Assembly: GCF_004365635.1 (NCBI RefSeq)
Contig: NZ_SOBH01000001.1
Coordinates: 372,001-436,000, forward strand
Length of the DNA stretch: 64,000 nucleotides
Reading direction: 5' to 3'
Origin: Litoreibacter halocynthiae
GTDB taxonomy: Bacteria; Pseudomonadota; Alphaproteobacteria; Rhodobacterales; Rhodobacteraceae
The notes beneath the pieces were generated by a model that was not told the DNA's origin, made no database searches, and saw only the letters and a list, made by a program, of their open reading frames with translations. The position numbers were made by a program, and so were the translations under genes. This document shows, in pieces, positions 17,752 through 29,179 of the stretch (the stretch's first letter is position 1; each line of letters begins with the position of its first letter).

Positions 17752-19068
17752 TTAACGCACGAGCGATCCGCCAACCCAGACCGCTTTTGTCGCTCGGTCA
17801 TCGCCCATCATGATTGTCGGGAAAACGGCCTCCCAGATATCTTCTGCGCGCTGACTACGCTGCGCAATTGCAAGCGTGGAAGATAGGTCCAGCACGACCA
17901 AATCAGCCTCCATTCCAACCGCAAGATTGCCGATTTTATCGCTGAGGTGCAGCACATCCGCAGACCCGCATGTGGCCAGCCACATCAATTGGGCGGGGTG
18001 TAACGGCTGACCTTTCAACTGGCTCAACTCATAGGCCGCCGCCATGGTGCGTAACATTGAAAACGAGGATCCGCCACCGGTATCCGTTGCCAACCCAACG
18101 CGTTGCCCCTCGGCCTTCATTCGCGCCGTCTCGAAAATGCCTGATCCGATAAACGTGTTCGATGTCGGGCAATGCACCAGCCCTGCACCGACTTCTTTAA
18201 TACGGGATTGTTCGCGTTCGGTCAGGTGGATCGCGTGACCGAAGACCGCGCGCTCCCCTAGAAGTCCGTGGGATTCATAGGTGTCTAGATAGTCGCGGGC
18301 ATCGGGAAACAACTCCGAAACCCACGCGATTTCTTCATGCTGCTCCGAGATATGAGTTTGCATCAGGCATTCAGGATGCTCTGCCCACAGGGCACCGAGG
18401 GCAGACAGTTGTTCGGGTGTCGAAGTGGGGGAAAAGCGGGGCGTGATGACATAACCGAGACGTTCGACACCGTACCATTTTTCAAGCAGCAACTTGCTGT
18501 TGTCATAGGCGCTTTGCGCCGTGTCACGCAGGTTGTCGGGCGCATTGCGGTCCATGCAGGTCTTGCCAGCCAGCGCACGCAGCCCGCGCGATTGGGCTTC
18601 GGTGAAATAGGCGTCGACGCTGGATGGATGGATCGTTGCGTAACTCAGCGATGTCGTCGTCCCGTTTGCCAAGGCCAGATCGAAATAGCGTTTTGCGATT
18701 TCTCGGGCGTAGTTCGGATCAGCCAGCCGAGCCTCTTCGGGGAAAGTGTAGCTGTTGAGCCAGTCGATGAGGCGTTTGCCCCAGCTCGCGATGATGCCGG
18801 TTTGCGGATAGTGCAGATGTGCATCGACGAAACCAGCCATAATCAACCCGTCACCGTAGTCTGTCACTTTGGCATCTACGGGTCGTGAGATTTCCTCAGC
18901 CGGACCGACCGCAAGTATTCTGCCATCACCAATAACAACCGCGCCCCGGCGTTCAAAGTTCACGGCATCATGGAGGGGTGTCAGAAACGGGTCGTCAGAA
19001 AAACTCAGGATCTGGCCCAGTAGGATATGTGTCGGTTTGCCCATACCTATTTTGGTAACGCGCTCCAT
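17752..19068 (-). CDS. guaD: Guanine deaminase
   Basis: 438 residues. Amidohydrolase metal site: GFVDAHLHYPQTGI (HxH with the family Y/PQ context), QTHISEQHEEIAWV, GHAIHLTERE and ATDTGGGSSFSML with the metal Asp. It deaminates guanine to xanthine in the cytosol. The gene is convergent with the CAP lipoprotein gene. Together with the 8-oxoguanine deaminase-like gene it makes a local purine-base catabolism pair. Confidence 0.92.
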   Translation of the reverse strand: MERVTKIGMGKPTHILLGQILSFSDDPFLTPLHDAVNFERRGAVVIGDGRILAVGPAEEISRPVDAKVTDYGDGLIMAGFVDAHLHYPQTGIIASWGKRLIDWLNSYTFPEEARLADPNYAREIAKRYFDLALANGTTTSLSYATIHPSSVDAYFTEAQSRGLRALAGKTCMDRNAPDNLRDTAQSAYDNSKLLLEKWYGVERLGYVITPRFSPTSTPEQLSALGALWAEHPECLMQTHISEQHEEIAWVSELFPDARDYLDTYESHGLLGERAVFGHAIHLTEREQSRIKEVGAGLVHCPTSNTFIGSGIFETARMKAEGQRVGLATDTGGGSSFSMLRTMAAAYELSQLKGQPLHPAQLMWLATCGSADVLHLSDKIGNLAVGMEADLVVLDLSSTLAIAQRSQRAEDIWEAVFPTIMMGDDRATKAVWVGGSLVR

Positions 19069-19158
19069 CTCGGAAGTGAATTGAAGATTGCGGCTGTTGC
19101 TTGGACGTTGCCTTAGTTATGAAGACCTGATCGCAGTATTAGCCACAGGATTCACATC

Positions 19159-20540
19159 ATGGTCGATGATCTGACAGAGATGCCCGAGGTCACCGAAAGT
19201 GGATACAAGCTGGAACGCTCGGTCATTTCGGCCGTGTATGCTGCGATTGAGGCGATGGATGCCAACGCCATCGACGCAGCGCTGGACCCGCTCCACCCTG
19301 CTGACATTGCCGACCTTTTGGAGCAAATCAGCTCCGGTGAGCGGCGCGCGCTTCTGGGTCTTTGGTCGATGGGTATCGACGGCGAGGTCTTGTCAGAACT
19401 TGATGAAAACCTGCGCGAAGAAGTCATCGGCTACCTTTCAGACGGGGTGCTGTCCGAAGCTGTTCGGGACATGGAGTCAGACGACGTCGTCGACCTTGTC
19501 GAGGACATGGAAGATGACCAGCAGGAACGCATTCTAGGGGCGCTGGAGGACGTTGACCGCGTCGCTGTCGAACGCGCTCTGAGCTATCCTGAATACTCGG
19601 CCGGTCGCCTGATGCAGCGCGAGCTGGTCGTGGCACCCGAGCACTGGAATGTGGGGCAGGCCATTGATTTCCTGCGCCGCGAAGACGATCTGCCGGACCA
19701 ATTTTATCACATAATTCTGGTCGACCCGGGCTACCATCCAACCGGCTACGTGACACTGGGCAAGCTGCTAGGCAGCCCGCGCGCGGTTGCGCTGAAAGCA
19801 ATCATGGAAGACAGCTTTCGGACGATCCCGGTGACCCAGCCGGAAGAAGATGTGGCTTATGCCTTCAACCAGTATCACCTGATTTCGGCCCCTGTTGTCG
19901 ACGAAGATGACAGGCTGGTCGGCGTCATTACGATTGACGACGCCATGATCGTTTTGGACGACGAGGCCGAAGAAGATATTTTGCGCCTAGCGGGTGTGAG
20001 CGGTGAGGAAAGCCTGTCGGACAGGACGCTGGAGACCGTGCGGCAGCGGCTACCTTGGCTTGGTGTAAACCTGTTCACCGCGATTTTGGCCAGCATGGTG
20101 ATTTCCCAATTCGAAGCGGTGCTGACGCAGATCGTCGCTTTGGCCGTTCTGATGCCGATCGTGGCTTCCATGGGCGGCAACGCTGGCACGCAGTCGCTGA
20201 CCGTTGCCGTGCGCGCGATTGCGACGAAGGACCTGACAGGCTCGAACATGTGGCGTGTGGTCCGGCGTGAAGCCGTCGCAGGTTTGGTTAATGGGATCAT
20301 CTTTGCGGTGATCATGGGGGTCGTTGGTATCATTTGGTTCGGCACGCCGTTGCTTGGGGCCGTGATCGCGGTTGCGATGGTGATAAACTTGGTTGTGGCG
20401 GCTTTGGCGGGTATTCTTATTCCGGTGGGCTTGGAAAAGCTTGGCATCGACCCGGCACTCGCCTCCGGCGCGTTTGTGACGACGGTGACGGATGTGGTTG
20501 GCTTCTTCGCTTTCCTTGGACTGGCCGCCGTTCTGCTCGT

Positions 20541-20544
<4 letters not shown>
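19159..20544 (+). CDS. mgtE: Magnesium transporter MgtE
   Basis: 461 residues. Cytosolic N-domain (about 20-130, [12 protein letters not shown]), two CBS domains (about 140-265, with [10 protein letters not shown] and [20 protein letters not shown]), and five membrane segments from about 290. The pore signature is present as [18 protein letters not shown]. It is a magnesium channel gated by the CBS domains. Its stop codon overlaps that of the convergent EP-repeat protein. No M-box riboswitch is evident in the 90-base leader. Confidence 0.94.
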
Positions 20545-23204
<2,660 letters not shown>

Positions 23205-23336
23205 ACGACGCGAGCCATCTCGTCAGTTATCCTGCGGCATCAGTGGCAAAAGCCCTGATAGCCCAAGGATATATCACATTGGAGGCGGAAGAAAGTTAAA
23301 CCGCCCCCGCGCGCACGACGCAGGGGCGGAAACGTA

Positions 23337-24629
23337 TCAGGCCGTTGCTTTTGCCAATGCCTGATCAAGATCAGCGATAAGGTCTTCGACGTTCTCGGTG
23401 CCGATTGAGACCCGCACCATGTTTGCCGCAGCCCCTGCCGCAGCTTGCTGCTCTTCGGACAGTTGACGGTGGGTTGTGGAGGCCGAGTGGATGATCAAGG
23501 AGCGCGTGTCGCCCAAGTTCGCCACGTGAGAGAAAATCTCGAGGCTGTCCACGAGCTTGACGCAGGCATCGTACCCGCCTTTGACCGCGAAGGTGAACAA
23601 GCCGCTCGCCCCTTTTGGGCAAACCTTCTTAGCCAGCGCATGGTAGGGCGATGACTTCAGGCCCGCATAGGTCACTGCATCAACCCGTGGATCGTTCTCG
23701 AGCCACTCGGCGATCTTCTCGGCGTTGAAGACATGGCGCTCCATACGCAAGGAAAGCGTCTCGATCCCCATCAAGGTGTAATGCGCGGCCTGCGGGTTCA
23801 TGGTCATGCCCAAGTCACGAAGCCCGATGGCAATACCGTGGAAGGTGAAGGCGAGCGGTCCGAAAGTCTCCGCAAACTTGAGGCCGTGATAAGCGGGTTC
23901 TGGCTGGGAAAGGGAGGGGAATTTGTCCGATGCCGTCCAGTCGAATTTGCCGCTGTCGACGACACAGCCGCCCGTGACGGTCCCGTTGCCTGTCAGGTAT
24001 TTGGTCGTCGAGTGGACAACTAAAGTCGCGCCCAGTTTGATCGGGTTGCACAGGTAAGGCGTGGCTGTGGTGTTGTCGATGATCAGCGGAACGCCAGCCT
24101 CGTCAGCAATGTCTGCGACGGCGCGCACATCCATAACATGGCCGCCGGGGTTGGCGATGGCCTCGCCGAAGATCGCGCGGGTGTTATCGTCCACGGCGGC
24201 CTTGACCGCATCAAGGTCGTCAATGTCCACGAACTTGGCGCTCCAGCCAAATCGTTTGATCGTCTGCGAGAACTGCGTGACGGAGCCGCCATACAAACGC
24301 GTCGAGACCACAATATTGCAGCCCGGTTGCATCAGCGGGAACAGCGCCATGATTTGTGCCGCGTGACCGGACGAGCAGCAGACCGCGCCAACGCCGCCTT
24401 CAAGGGTCGCGATACGCTCTTGCAAAACGGCAACTGTCGGGTTGGTCAGGCGGGAGTAGATGTAGCCAACCTCTTGCAGGTTAAACAACGCCGCCGCGTG
24501 CTCAGCGTCGCGGAACACATAAGCGGTGGTTTGATAGATTGGCGTCTGGCGCGCACCGGTTGCAGGATCCGGGCGGGCGCCCGCATGGATTTGCAGTGTG
24601 TCGAAGCCGTAGTTTGCTGTGTCAGACAT
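23337..24629 (-). CDS. metY: O-acetylhomoserine aminocarboxypropyltransferase (sulfhydrylase)
   Basis: 430 residues from the ATG at 24629 (MSDTANYGFDTLQIHAG), with GGGAGA upstream. A PLP-dependent Cys/Met metabolism enzyme: the Schiff-base Lys is in HSTTKYLTGNG, and SRLTNPTVAVLQERIATLEGG and LIIHSASTTHRQL are diagnostic. It makes homocysteine from O-acetylhomoserine and sulfide. I looked for a SAM-II riboswitch in the 80-base leader and did not find one. It diverges from the VOC gene at 24710. Confidence 0.93.
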   Translation of the reverse strand: MSDTANYGFDTLQIHAGARPDPATGARQTPIYQTTAYVFRDAEHAAALFNLQEVGYIYSRLTNPTVAVLQERIATLEGGVGAVCCSSGHAAQIMALFPLMQPGCNIVVSTRLYGGSVTQFSQTIKRFGWSAKFVDIDDLDAVKAAVDDNTRAIFGEAIANPGGHVMDVRAVADIADEAGVPLIIDNTTATPYLCNPIKLGATLVVHSTTKYLTGNGTVTGGCVVDSGKFDWTASDKFPSLSQPEPAYHGLKFAETFGPLAFTFHGIAIGLRDLGMTMNPQAAHYTLMGIETLSLRMERHVFNAEKIAEWLENDPRVDAVTYAGLKSSPYHALAKKVCPKGASGLFTFAVKGGYDACVKLVDSLEIFSHVANLGDTRSLIIHSASTTHRQLSEEQQAAAGAAANMVRVSIGTENVEDLIADLDQALAKATA

Positions 24630-24709
24630 TTGTGTCTCCCTGAGAAAATTTGTTGTTGTGGACACTAGTGGGTTGGCAGACCTGCTACAATGGTATGTAA
24701 ATCATCATC

Positions 24710-25123
24710 ATGTTGACGCCATTTCATCTCGCCTATCACGTAACCGACCTTGATGAGGCCCGCGCATTCTATGGCGCGCTTCTAGGCTGCGCCGAAGGAC
24801 GGTCGACAGACACGTGGGTGGATTTTGATTTCTTCGGACACCAACTCTCGCTGCATCTTGGCCAGCCCTTTGCCAACGACCTGACGGGAAAGGTCGGGGA
24901 TCACATGGTGCCTATGCCGCATCTGGGGTTGGTCCTTGGCTATGACGACTGGCGTGGCTTGGCCGACCGGTTGGAAGACGCGGGCACCGATTGGGTTCTG
25001 GCCCCATCAGTGAGGTTTGAAGGCGAGCCGGGGGAGCAATGGACAATGTTCTTCCGCGATCCGTCCGGAAATCCGATCGAGATCAAAGGATTCCGTGATC
25101 TGTCAGGCGTGTTTGCAGGCTAG
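24710..25123 (+). CDS. VOC family (glyoxalase/bleomycin-resistance-like) protein
   Basis: 137 residues: two VOC beta-alpha-beta-beta-beta modules (FHLAYHVTDLDEARAFYGALLG and the C-terminal FFRDPSGNPIEIKGF). Putative metal residues are His near the N-terminus and Glu in IEIKGF. It could be a small dioxygenase or lyase; substrate unknown. It diverges from metY. Confidence 0.88.
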   Translation: MLTPFHLAYHVTDLDEARAFYGALLGCAEGRSTDTWVDFDFFGHQLSLHLGQPFANDLTGKVGDHMVPMPHLGLVLGYDDWRGLADRLEDAGTDWVLAPSVRFEGEPGEQWTMFFRDPSGNPIEIKGFRDLSGVFAG

Positions 25124-25128
25124 CCCGC

Positions 25129-25602
25129 TTACAATTTCGAAGAGATGACGCCGGTATTGAACCCGCCCATACGGAGCTCCCCAAAGAGCCGCTGATATTC
25201 GATTTTCGGGCAACGGTCCTGAATGACGACTTTTCCGGCGGCCTTGGCCTGTTCAGTGGCCTCCGGGTGAGTAACCCCGATTTGCATCCAGATGGTTCTG
25301 AGTTGGGGCAATACGTCGAGCGCCTCGTCCACGATAGCAGGGACGGCGTCGGGTCTTCGGAAAATGTCGACCATGTCAACTTGCGCGGTGTGCGGGATGT
25401 CTGACAAACTCGCCGCAATCGTCTGGCCGAACAGCATTTTCCCAGCGTGTCCGGGGTTCACACCAATCACGGTATAGCCTTTCAGCGTCAGATAGCGGGC
25501 GACATAATAACTGGGGCGCACGGGGTTGGTCGAAACCCCGACGCAAGCAATAACCTTGGTGGTTTGCAGTATCTGGCTGAGATGGGCGTCAGTATATTCC
25601 AT
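25129..25602 (-). CDS. CoA-binding domain protein
   Basis: 157 residues of the CoA_binding_2 (YccU-like) family: VIACVGVSTNPVRPSYYVARYL with a Rossmann-type Gly motif, YTVIGVNPGHAGK, VDIFRRPDAVPAIVDEAL, and the terminal VIQDRCPKIEYQRL. Such proteins bind CoA or nucleotides; role unknown. Convergent with the VOC gene with a five-base gap. Confidence 0.9.
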   Translation of the reverse strand: MEYTDAHLSQILQTTKVIACVGVSTNPVRPSYYVARYLTLKGYTVIGVNPGHAGKMLFGQTIAASLSDIPHTAQVDMVDIFRRPDAVPAIVDEALDVLPQLRTIWMQIGVTHPEATEQAKAAGKVVIQDRCPKIEYQRLFGELRMGGFNTGVISSKL

Positions 25603-25640
25603 GGCTGATTTATGAAACCCGAACGGGTGTCAGACAAGCC

Positions 25641-25676
25641 AAAAAAAGGCGCCCATGGCGGGGGGGCCACGGGCGC
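25641..25676 (-). terminator. Terminator of the rlmB / zinc-ribbon unit
   Basis: Read on the minus strand, a ten-base stem with one mismatch (25649-25658 with 25667-25676) is followed by seven T residues. It lies between the zinc-ribbon gene and the CoA-binding gene. Confidence 0.75.
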
Positions 25677-25787
25677 AGTCACGGAACGAGGGACAGTGTA
25701 ATTGGGCACGCAGTTCCGTTGCTGTGCCCATGAATAAAAGGTGGGGTGTCTGGCTTCGGTTTTCCAGAGTTCTTACAAAAACGTGAA

Positions 25788-26066
25788 CTAGTCGAAGATA
25801 TCCTCGACCTCGTCCCAAACTTCTTCCAAGGCGCGACGCCATAGCGGCTTGCGAGGTTTTCGTTTGCGGGACCGCTTGAACGCCGTGGATTGAAGCAACG
25901 GAGAAGTTTTCGGCTGCTTGCGCGCTGGTGCTTTTAGCCACTTCATCTCGTGCAAGGGCGCGCCACAACTTCCACAAGCCAATTCGTGGCCACCACGCGC
26001 AGTAGGCTTCAACATCGTACGACGACCGCAATAACAACAGGTGGCAATCTTGATATTGGTGCGCAT
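25788..26066 (-). CDS. Small zinc-ribbon protein of unknown function
   Basis: 92 residues. Two CxxC pairs (CCYCGRR near residue 10 and CGSCGAP near 32) form a probable zinc ribbon; the middle is strongly basic (FKRSRKRKPRKPLWRR) and the end is acidic (EEVWDEVEDIFD). It follows rlmB by 8 bases and is likely cotranscribed, so a nucleic-acid or ribosome link is possible. I do not recognise a named family. Confidence 0.75.
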   Translation of the reverse strand: MRTNIKIATCCYCGRRTMLKPTARGGHELACGSCGAPLHEMKWLKAPARKQPKTSPLLQSTAFKRSRKRKPRKPLWRRALEEVWDEVEDIFD

Positions 26067-26074
26067 TGGTCCTC

Positions 26075-26851
26075 TTAGATCGGGCGTCCCACTGCATATA
26101 GGGAGACCGCCGCCGCATTCGAGACATTGAGCGAGCCAAACTCTCCCGCTGGATCGATTCTGGCCAATCTGTCGCAGGTTTCCTTGGTTTTGTCGCGCAA
26201 GCCCGGACCTTCGGCACCAAGAACAAGGGCAATCGGCTGGTCTTGCGGAATGTCTTCCAGCGTGGTGTCGCCTGTCGCATCTAGCCCGACCAATAGGTAA
26301 CCCATCTCGCGCAGGGCCTCCATCGTGGTGGCAAGATTCTTGATGCGCAAATAGGGTTGCCGCTCAAGCGCGCCTGACGCGGTTTTGGCCAAGGCGCCTG
26401 TTTCGGGTGCGGAATGACGGTGTGGTGCGATGACGGCACGAGCTCCGAAAACTTCGGCGGATCGCAGGATGGCACCGACATTGTGAGGATCGGTCACGCG
26501 GTCCAGTAAGACTACACGCGAGTTCTGACCGCGCGGCGCACATAGCCCCGAGAGGTTTCCCCAGTCCAGAGGTTTGACCTCAAGTGCAGCCCCTTGGTGG
26601 ACAGATTGCGGATCAATCGGTGCCGCAAATTTACGTGGGTCGCTGATCTCCGGCTCCATACCGGATTTTGCAATATCTTCGGCCAAACGGTCTGCCGCGT
26701 TCTTAGTCACTACAAGGCGCAAACGGTCGCGCATCGGGTTGGACAGCGCGTCGCGCACGGCGTGGATACCGAACAGCCAAACGGTCTCGGCTGCTGCTGC
26801 GCGGCGGTCGCGCTCTTTCTGGACGACCCAAGTGGGTTTTTTCTGCTTCAT
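26075..26851 (-). CDS. rlmB: 23S rRNA (guanosine-2'-O)-methyltransferase RlmB
   Basis: 258 residues from the ATG at 26851 (MKQKKPTWVVQKERDRR), the start that fits relatives; an ATG at 26905 is in frame but adds residues outside the family. An N-terminal L30e-like substrate-binding part (ETVWLFGIHAVRDAL) precedes a SpoU/SPOUT domain with VVLLDRVTDPHNVGAILRSA, LVLGAEGPGLR and LNVSNAAAVSLYA motifs. It 2'-O-methylates G2251 of 23S rRNA. A strong ribosome site is not obvious at either start. Confidence 0.9.
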   Translation of the reverse strand: MKQKKPTWVVQKERDRRAAAAETVWLFGIHAVRDALSNPMRDRLRLVVTKNAADRLAEDIAKSGMEPEISDPRKFAAPIDPQSVHQGAALEVKPLDWGNLSGLCAPRGQNSRVVLLDRVTDPHNVGAILRSAEVFGARAVIAPHRHSAPETGALAKTASGALERQPYLRIKNLATTMEALREMGYLLVGLDATGDTTLEDIPQDQPIALVLGAEGPGLRDKTKETCDRLARIDPAGEFGSLNVSNAAAVSLYAVGRPI

Positions 26852-26945
26852 AACGTGGTCTAGATCATCTGATGGAGAAAAGCGCAAGCGGCGGCGTGTT
26901 TTCATGTTGACGGGGCAGTAGATGACTAATATCCAGCGCCCCAGT

Positions 26946-27029
26946 GGGCGACAGGCCGCAAGGTGTGGCAGGGGACTGTAACTCCCTCGCGGAGACGCAC
27001 GCCTGGTTCGATTCCAGGGTCGCCCACCA
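26946..27029 (+). tRNA. tRNA-Tyr (anticodon GUA)
   Basis: An 84-base class II tRNA. Acceptor stem 26946-26952 pairs perfectly with 27019-27025; discriminator A27026; CCA encoded at 27027-27029. The anticodon stem is 26971-26975 with 26983-26987, and loop CTGTAAC gives anticodon GTA. A variable arm with stem GCG/CGC and a canonical T-arm (TTCGATT loop) follow. The D arm is unusual: position 8 is A, 14 is C and 21 is G instead of the near-universal U8, A14 and A21. It lies upstream of rlmB on the opposite strand. Confidence 0.85.
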
Positions 27030-27071
27030 CTCAGTCTTTCTCAACGATCACTGGTCCTCCATTGCCAGTAG

Positions 27072-27977
27072 TTAAATTTCCCATGGAAGTCGTTTGGAAA
27101 CCTCGACCAAGTGGTCGACAAATAGTCGCAAACGCGCGGATTGGAAACGATTTGGCTGGAACACTGCGTAGATGTCACGTTCTGGCGACGTGACGTATCT
27201 AGGCAAAACAACTTGTAGGTTTTGATTTTTGAGGTGCTCGGCAACATAGAAGATCGGAAGAACCGCAATGCCAACGCCCTGAACCGCAGCGCTGCACAAG
27301 ATATCTCCAGAATCCGACCTGAATGCCCCATGCAAGTTGATCTGACCAGTTCGGCCAGAACGGTCGCAGTAACGCCATTCATGTACCCCACTATTCCCAG
27401 AAAAGGCGAGGACATTGTGGTCGACGAGGTCTTTCGGTGTTTGCGGAGTGCCGTTTGTTTCAAGGTAACCCGCACTTGCGCACAAAATGAACGGACAAGC
27501 CGCCATACGCCGCGCAATCAACGACGTGTCCTTGAGCGATCCGATCCGCACGGCAAGATCAAAGCCTTCAGCCGTGATATCGACGAAGCGTTCATCGAGG
27601 CTGACGTCTAGTTCGACTTCTGGATACTGCGCGGCGAAAGACCCGATAGCTTCGCTGAAATACTTGCTGCCGAGGCTTTGTGGAAAACTGACCTTTAGCG
27701 GCCCACGCGGATGAGATCTCAGTTCATTGATTTCCTCTTCGGCCTCTTGCAAATCCTCCAACGCGCGGGCGGCGCGCTCGTAATAAATCGCGCCTTCTTC
27801 GGTGACCGACACATTCCGCGTCGTGCGGTTCAGCAGTTTGACCTGCAAATCCTGCTCAAGGTTCTGGATCTGCTTTGAGACTGCAGAACTGGTAAAACCC
27901 AAAGACTGGGCGGCGCCGGCAAAGCTTGCGGCTTTGACTACGGCAATAAAGACGCCAATGCGGGATATGTGGTCCAT
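27072..27977 (-). CDS. LysR family transcriptional regulator (quinone/electrophile operon)
   Basis: 301 residues from the ATG at 27977 (MDHISRIGVFIAVVKAAS); an in-frame ATG at 28007 would add ten residues. Helix-turn-helix (AAQSLGFTSSAVSKQIQNLEQDL) and a substrate domain of the PBP2_CrgA type (RIGSLKDTSLIARRMA, DLVDHNVLAFSG). It diverges from the DoxX / FMN reductase / pirin genes, and a perfect palindrome lies between them, so it most likely controls that operon. The inducer is unknown. Confidence 0.9.
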   Translation of the reverse strand: MDHISRIGVFIAVVKAASFAGAAQSLGFTSSAVSKQIQNLEQDLQVKLLNRTTRNVSVTEEGAIYYERAARALEDLQEAEEEINELRSHPRGPLKVSFPQSLGSKYFSEAIGSFAAQYPEVELDVSLDERFVDITAEGFDLAVRIGSLKDTSLIARRMAACPFILCASAGYLETNGTPQTPKDLVDHNVLAFSGNSGVHEWRYCDRSGRTGQINLHGAFRSDSGDILCSAAVQGVGIAVLPIFYVAEHLKNQNLQVVLPRYVTSPERDIYAVFQPNRFQSARLRLFVDHLVEVSKRLPWEI

Positions 27978-28013
27978 CTTTATTATCAACCTAATGGAAT
28001 GAGTCATCTTCTA

Positions 28014-28025
28014 AATACTAGTATT
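28014..28025. promoter_or_regulatory. Palindrome AATACTAGTATT, candidate LysR operator
   Basis: A perfect 12-base palindrome in the intergenic region between the divergent LysR gene and the doxX-type gene. Its position suits an activator or autorepressor site, but a canonical T-N11-A layout was not demonstrated. Confidence 0.4.
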
Positions 28026-28090
28026 ATCAATTATTGAGCTGCATGCAATATAGGGTCCAGAACAACGACACACACATCTGGAGCAAGACC

Positions 28091-28522
28091 ATGACACAGC
28101 ATACTGATATGAACTACGGCGCATTCGTCACCCGCGTTTCCTTGGGCGGCGTCCTTTTGGCCCACGGCCTTTTGAAGCTGATTGTATTCACAATCCCCGG
28201 CACCGTTGGCTATTTCGAGAGCCTTGGCCTGCCAGCCATGGCAGCTTATCTGACCATCTTCGCCGAACTTGTAGGCGGTACCGCCATCATTCTGGGTCTC
28301 TACACCCGATTGGCGGCATTGCTCTCCTTGCCGTTGTTGATCGGCTCGGTCTGGGCGCATGCTGGCAACGGCTGGCTGTTCAGCGCGCCAAATGGCGGTT
28401 GGGAATTCCCGTTGCTGCTTGTCGCGCTTGCGACCGTAGTCGCCCTTCAGGGCGGTGGAGCATTCGCGCTGCGCAAACTGCCGGTCATCGACGGGTTCAT
28501 TCCGCAGGCTTTAAAGGCCTGA
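28091..28522 (+). CDS. DoxX family membrane protein
   Basis: 143 residues from the ATG at 28091, with GGAG seven bases upstream. Four hydrophobic segments and the DoxX pattern GGVLLAHGLLKL, FAELVGGTAIILGLYTRLAAL. DoxX-type proteins are small inner-membrane proteins often coupled to redox or thiol stress. First gene of a three-gene unit with an FMN reductase and a pirin. Confidence 0.9.
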   Translation: MTQHTDMNYGAFVTRVSLGGVLLAHGLLKLIVFTIPGTVGYFESLGLPAMAAYLTIFAELVGGTAIILGLYTRLAALLSLPLLIGSVWAHAGNGWLFSAPNGGWEFPLLLVALATVVALQGGGAFALRKLPVIDGFIPQALKA

Positions 28523-28559
28523 GACCGGACACACTCGTAATGACAAGAAAGCCAAAATC

Positions 28560-29150
28560 ATGACCAAACTTCTCATGTTCGCTGGCAGTGCCCGCAAAGC
28601 ATCCACCAACAGAAAGCTCGCAGCCTTGGCTGCGGGCACCGCAAAGGAGGCCGGTGCACAGGTCACCCTGATTGACCTCGCCGATTTTGATATGCCGATT
28701 TACAACGGCGATATTGAAGAGGCCACGGGCCTGCCGGAGAACGCAAAGCGTCTGAAGCAGCTGTTTGTGGACCACGACGGGTTCTTCATTGCCTCGCCGG
28801 AATACAACAGCTCGATCTCGCCCCTGCTGAAAAACGCGCTGGACTGGATTTCACGGCCTCACACCGAAAACGAACCACCCCTTTGGGCGTATCGCGGCAA
28901 GGTTGCCGCCCTTGGGGCCGTTGCCCCCGGTGCTTTGGGTGGTTTGCGCGGTCTCGTGCCCTTGCGGATGATGCTTGGCAATATCGGCGTCACCGTCGTG
29001 CCCAGTCAGGTCGCTGTATCGAACGGGCTGAGCGCGTTTGACGAAAACGGTGCGCTCGCGTCCGAGCCACATACGAACCTGCTGAAAACAACGGTCACGC
29101 AACTGGTTGAGACGTCCCGTGCGCTCGCGGGCAAGTCGCCATCCAGCTGA
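28560..29150 (+). CDS. NAD(P)H-dependent FMN reductase
   Basis: 196 residues, flavodoxin-like fold of the ChrR/YieF type: LLMFAGSARKASTNRKLA at the phosphate-binding loop and IASPEYNSSISPLLKNALDWISR, the classic SPEYNxSxxxxLKNAxDW motif. It reduces quinones, chromate or FMN with NAD(P)H. Second gene of the DoxX operon, 37 bases after the DoxX stop. Confidence 0.93.
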   Translation: MTKLLMFAGSARKASTNRKLAALAAGTAKEAGAQVTLIDLADFDMPIYNGDIEEATGLPENAKRLKQLFVDHDGFFIASPEYNSSISPLLKNALDWISRPHTENEPPLWAYRGKVAALGAVAPGALGGLRGLVPLRMMLGNIGVTVVPSQVAVSNGLSAFDENGALASEPHTNLLKTTVTQLVETSRALAGKSPSS

Positions 29151-29179
29151 CTTAGACACACGTTAGAAGGATAATCAAA

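Noticed and set aside
19069-19158. M-box magnesium riboswitch before mgtE
   Set aside because: The leader is too short and shows no such structure.
24630-24709. SAM-II or similar riboswitch before metY
   Set aside because: I looked for the GATTTAA and GCTAAA core with the paired stem and did not find it in this 80-base leader.
26944-27027. Alternative tRNA-Tyr boundaries using a seven-base stem GTGGGCG/CGCCCAC
   Set aside because: That placement leaves no encoded CCA and breaks the contiguous T-stem; 26946-27029 gives an A discriminator and CCA.
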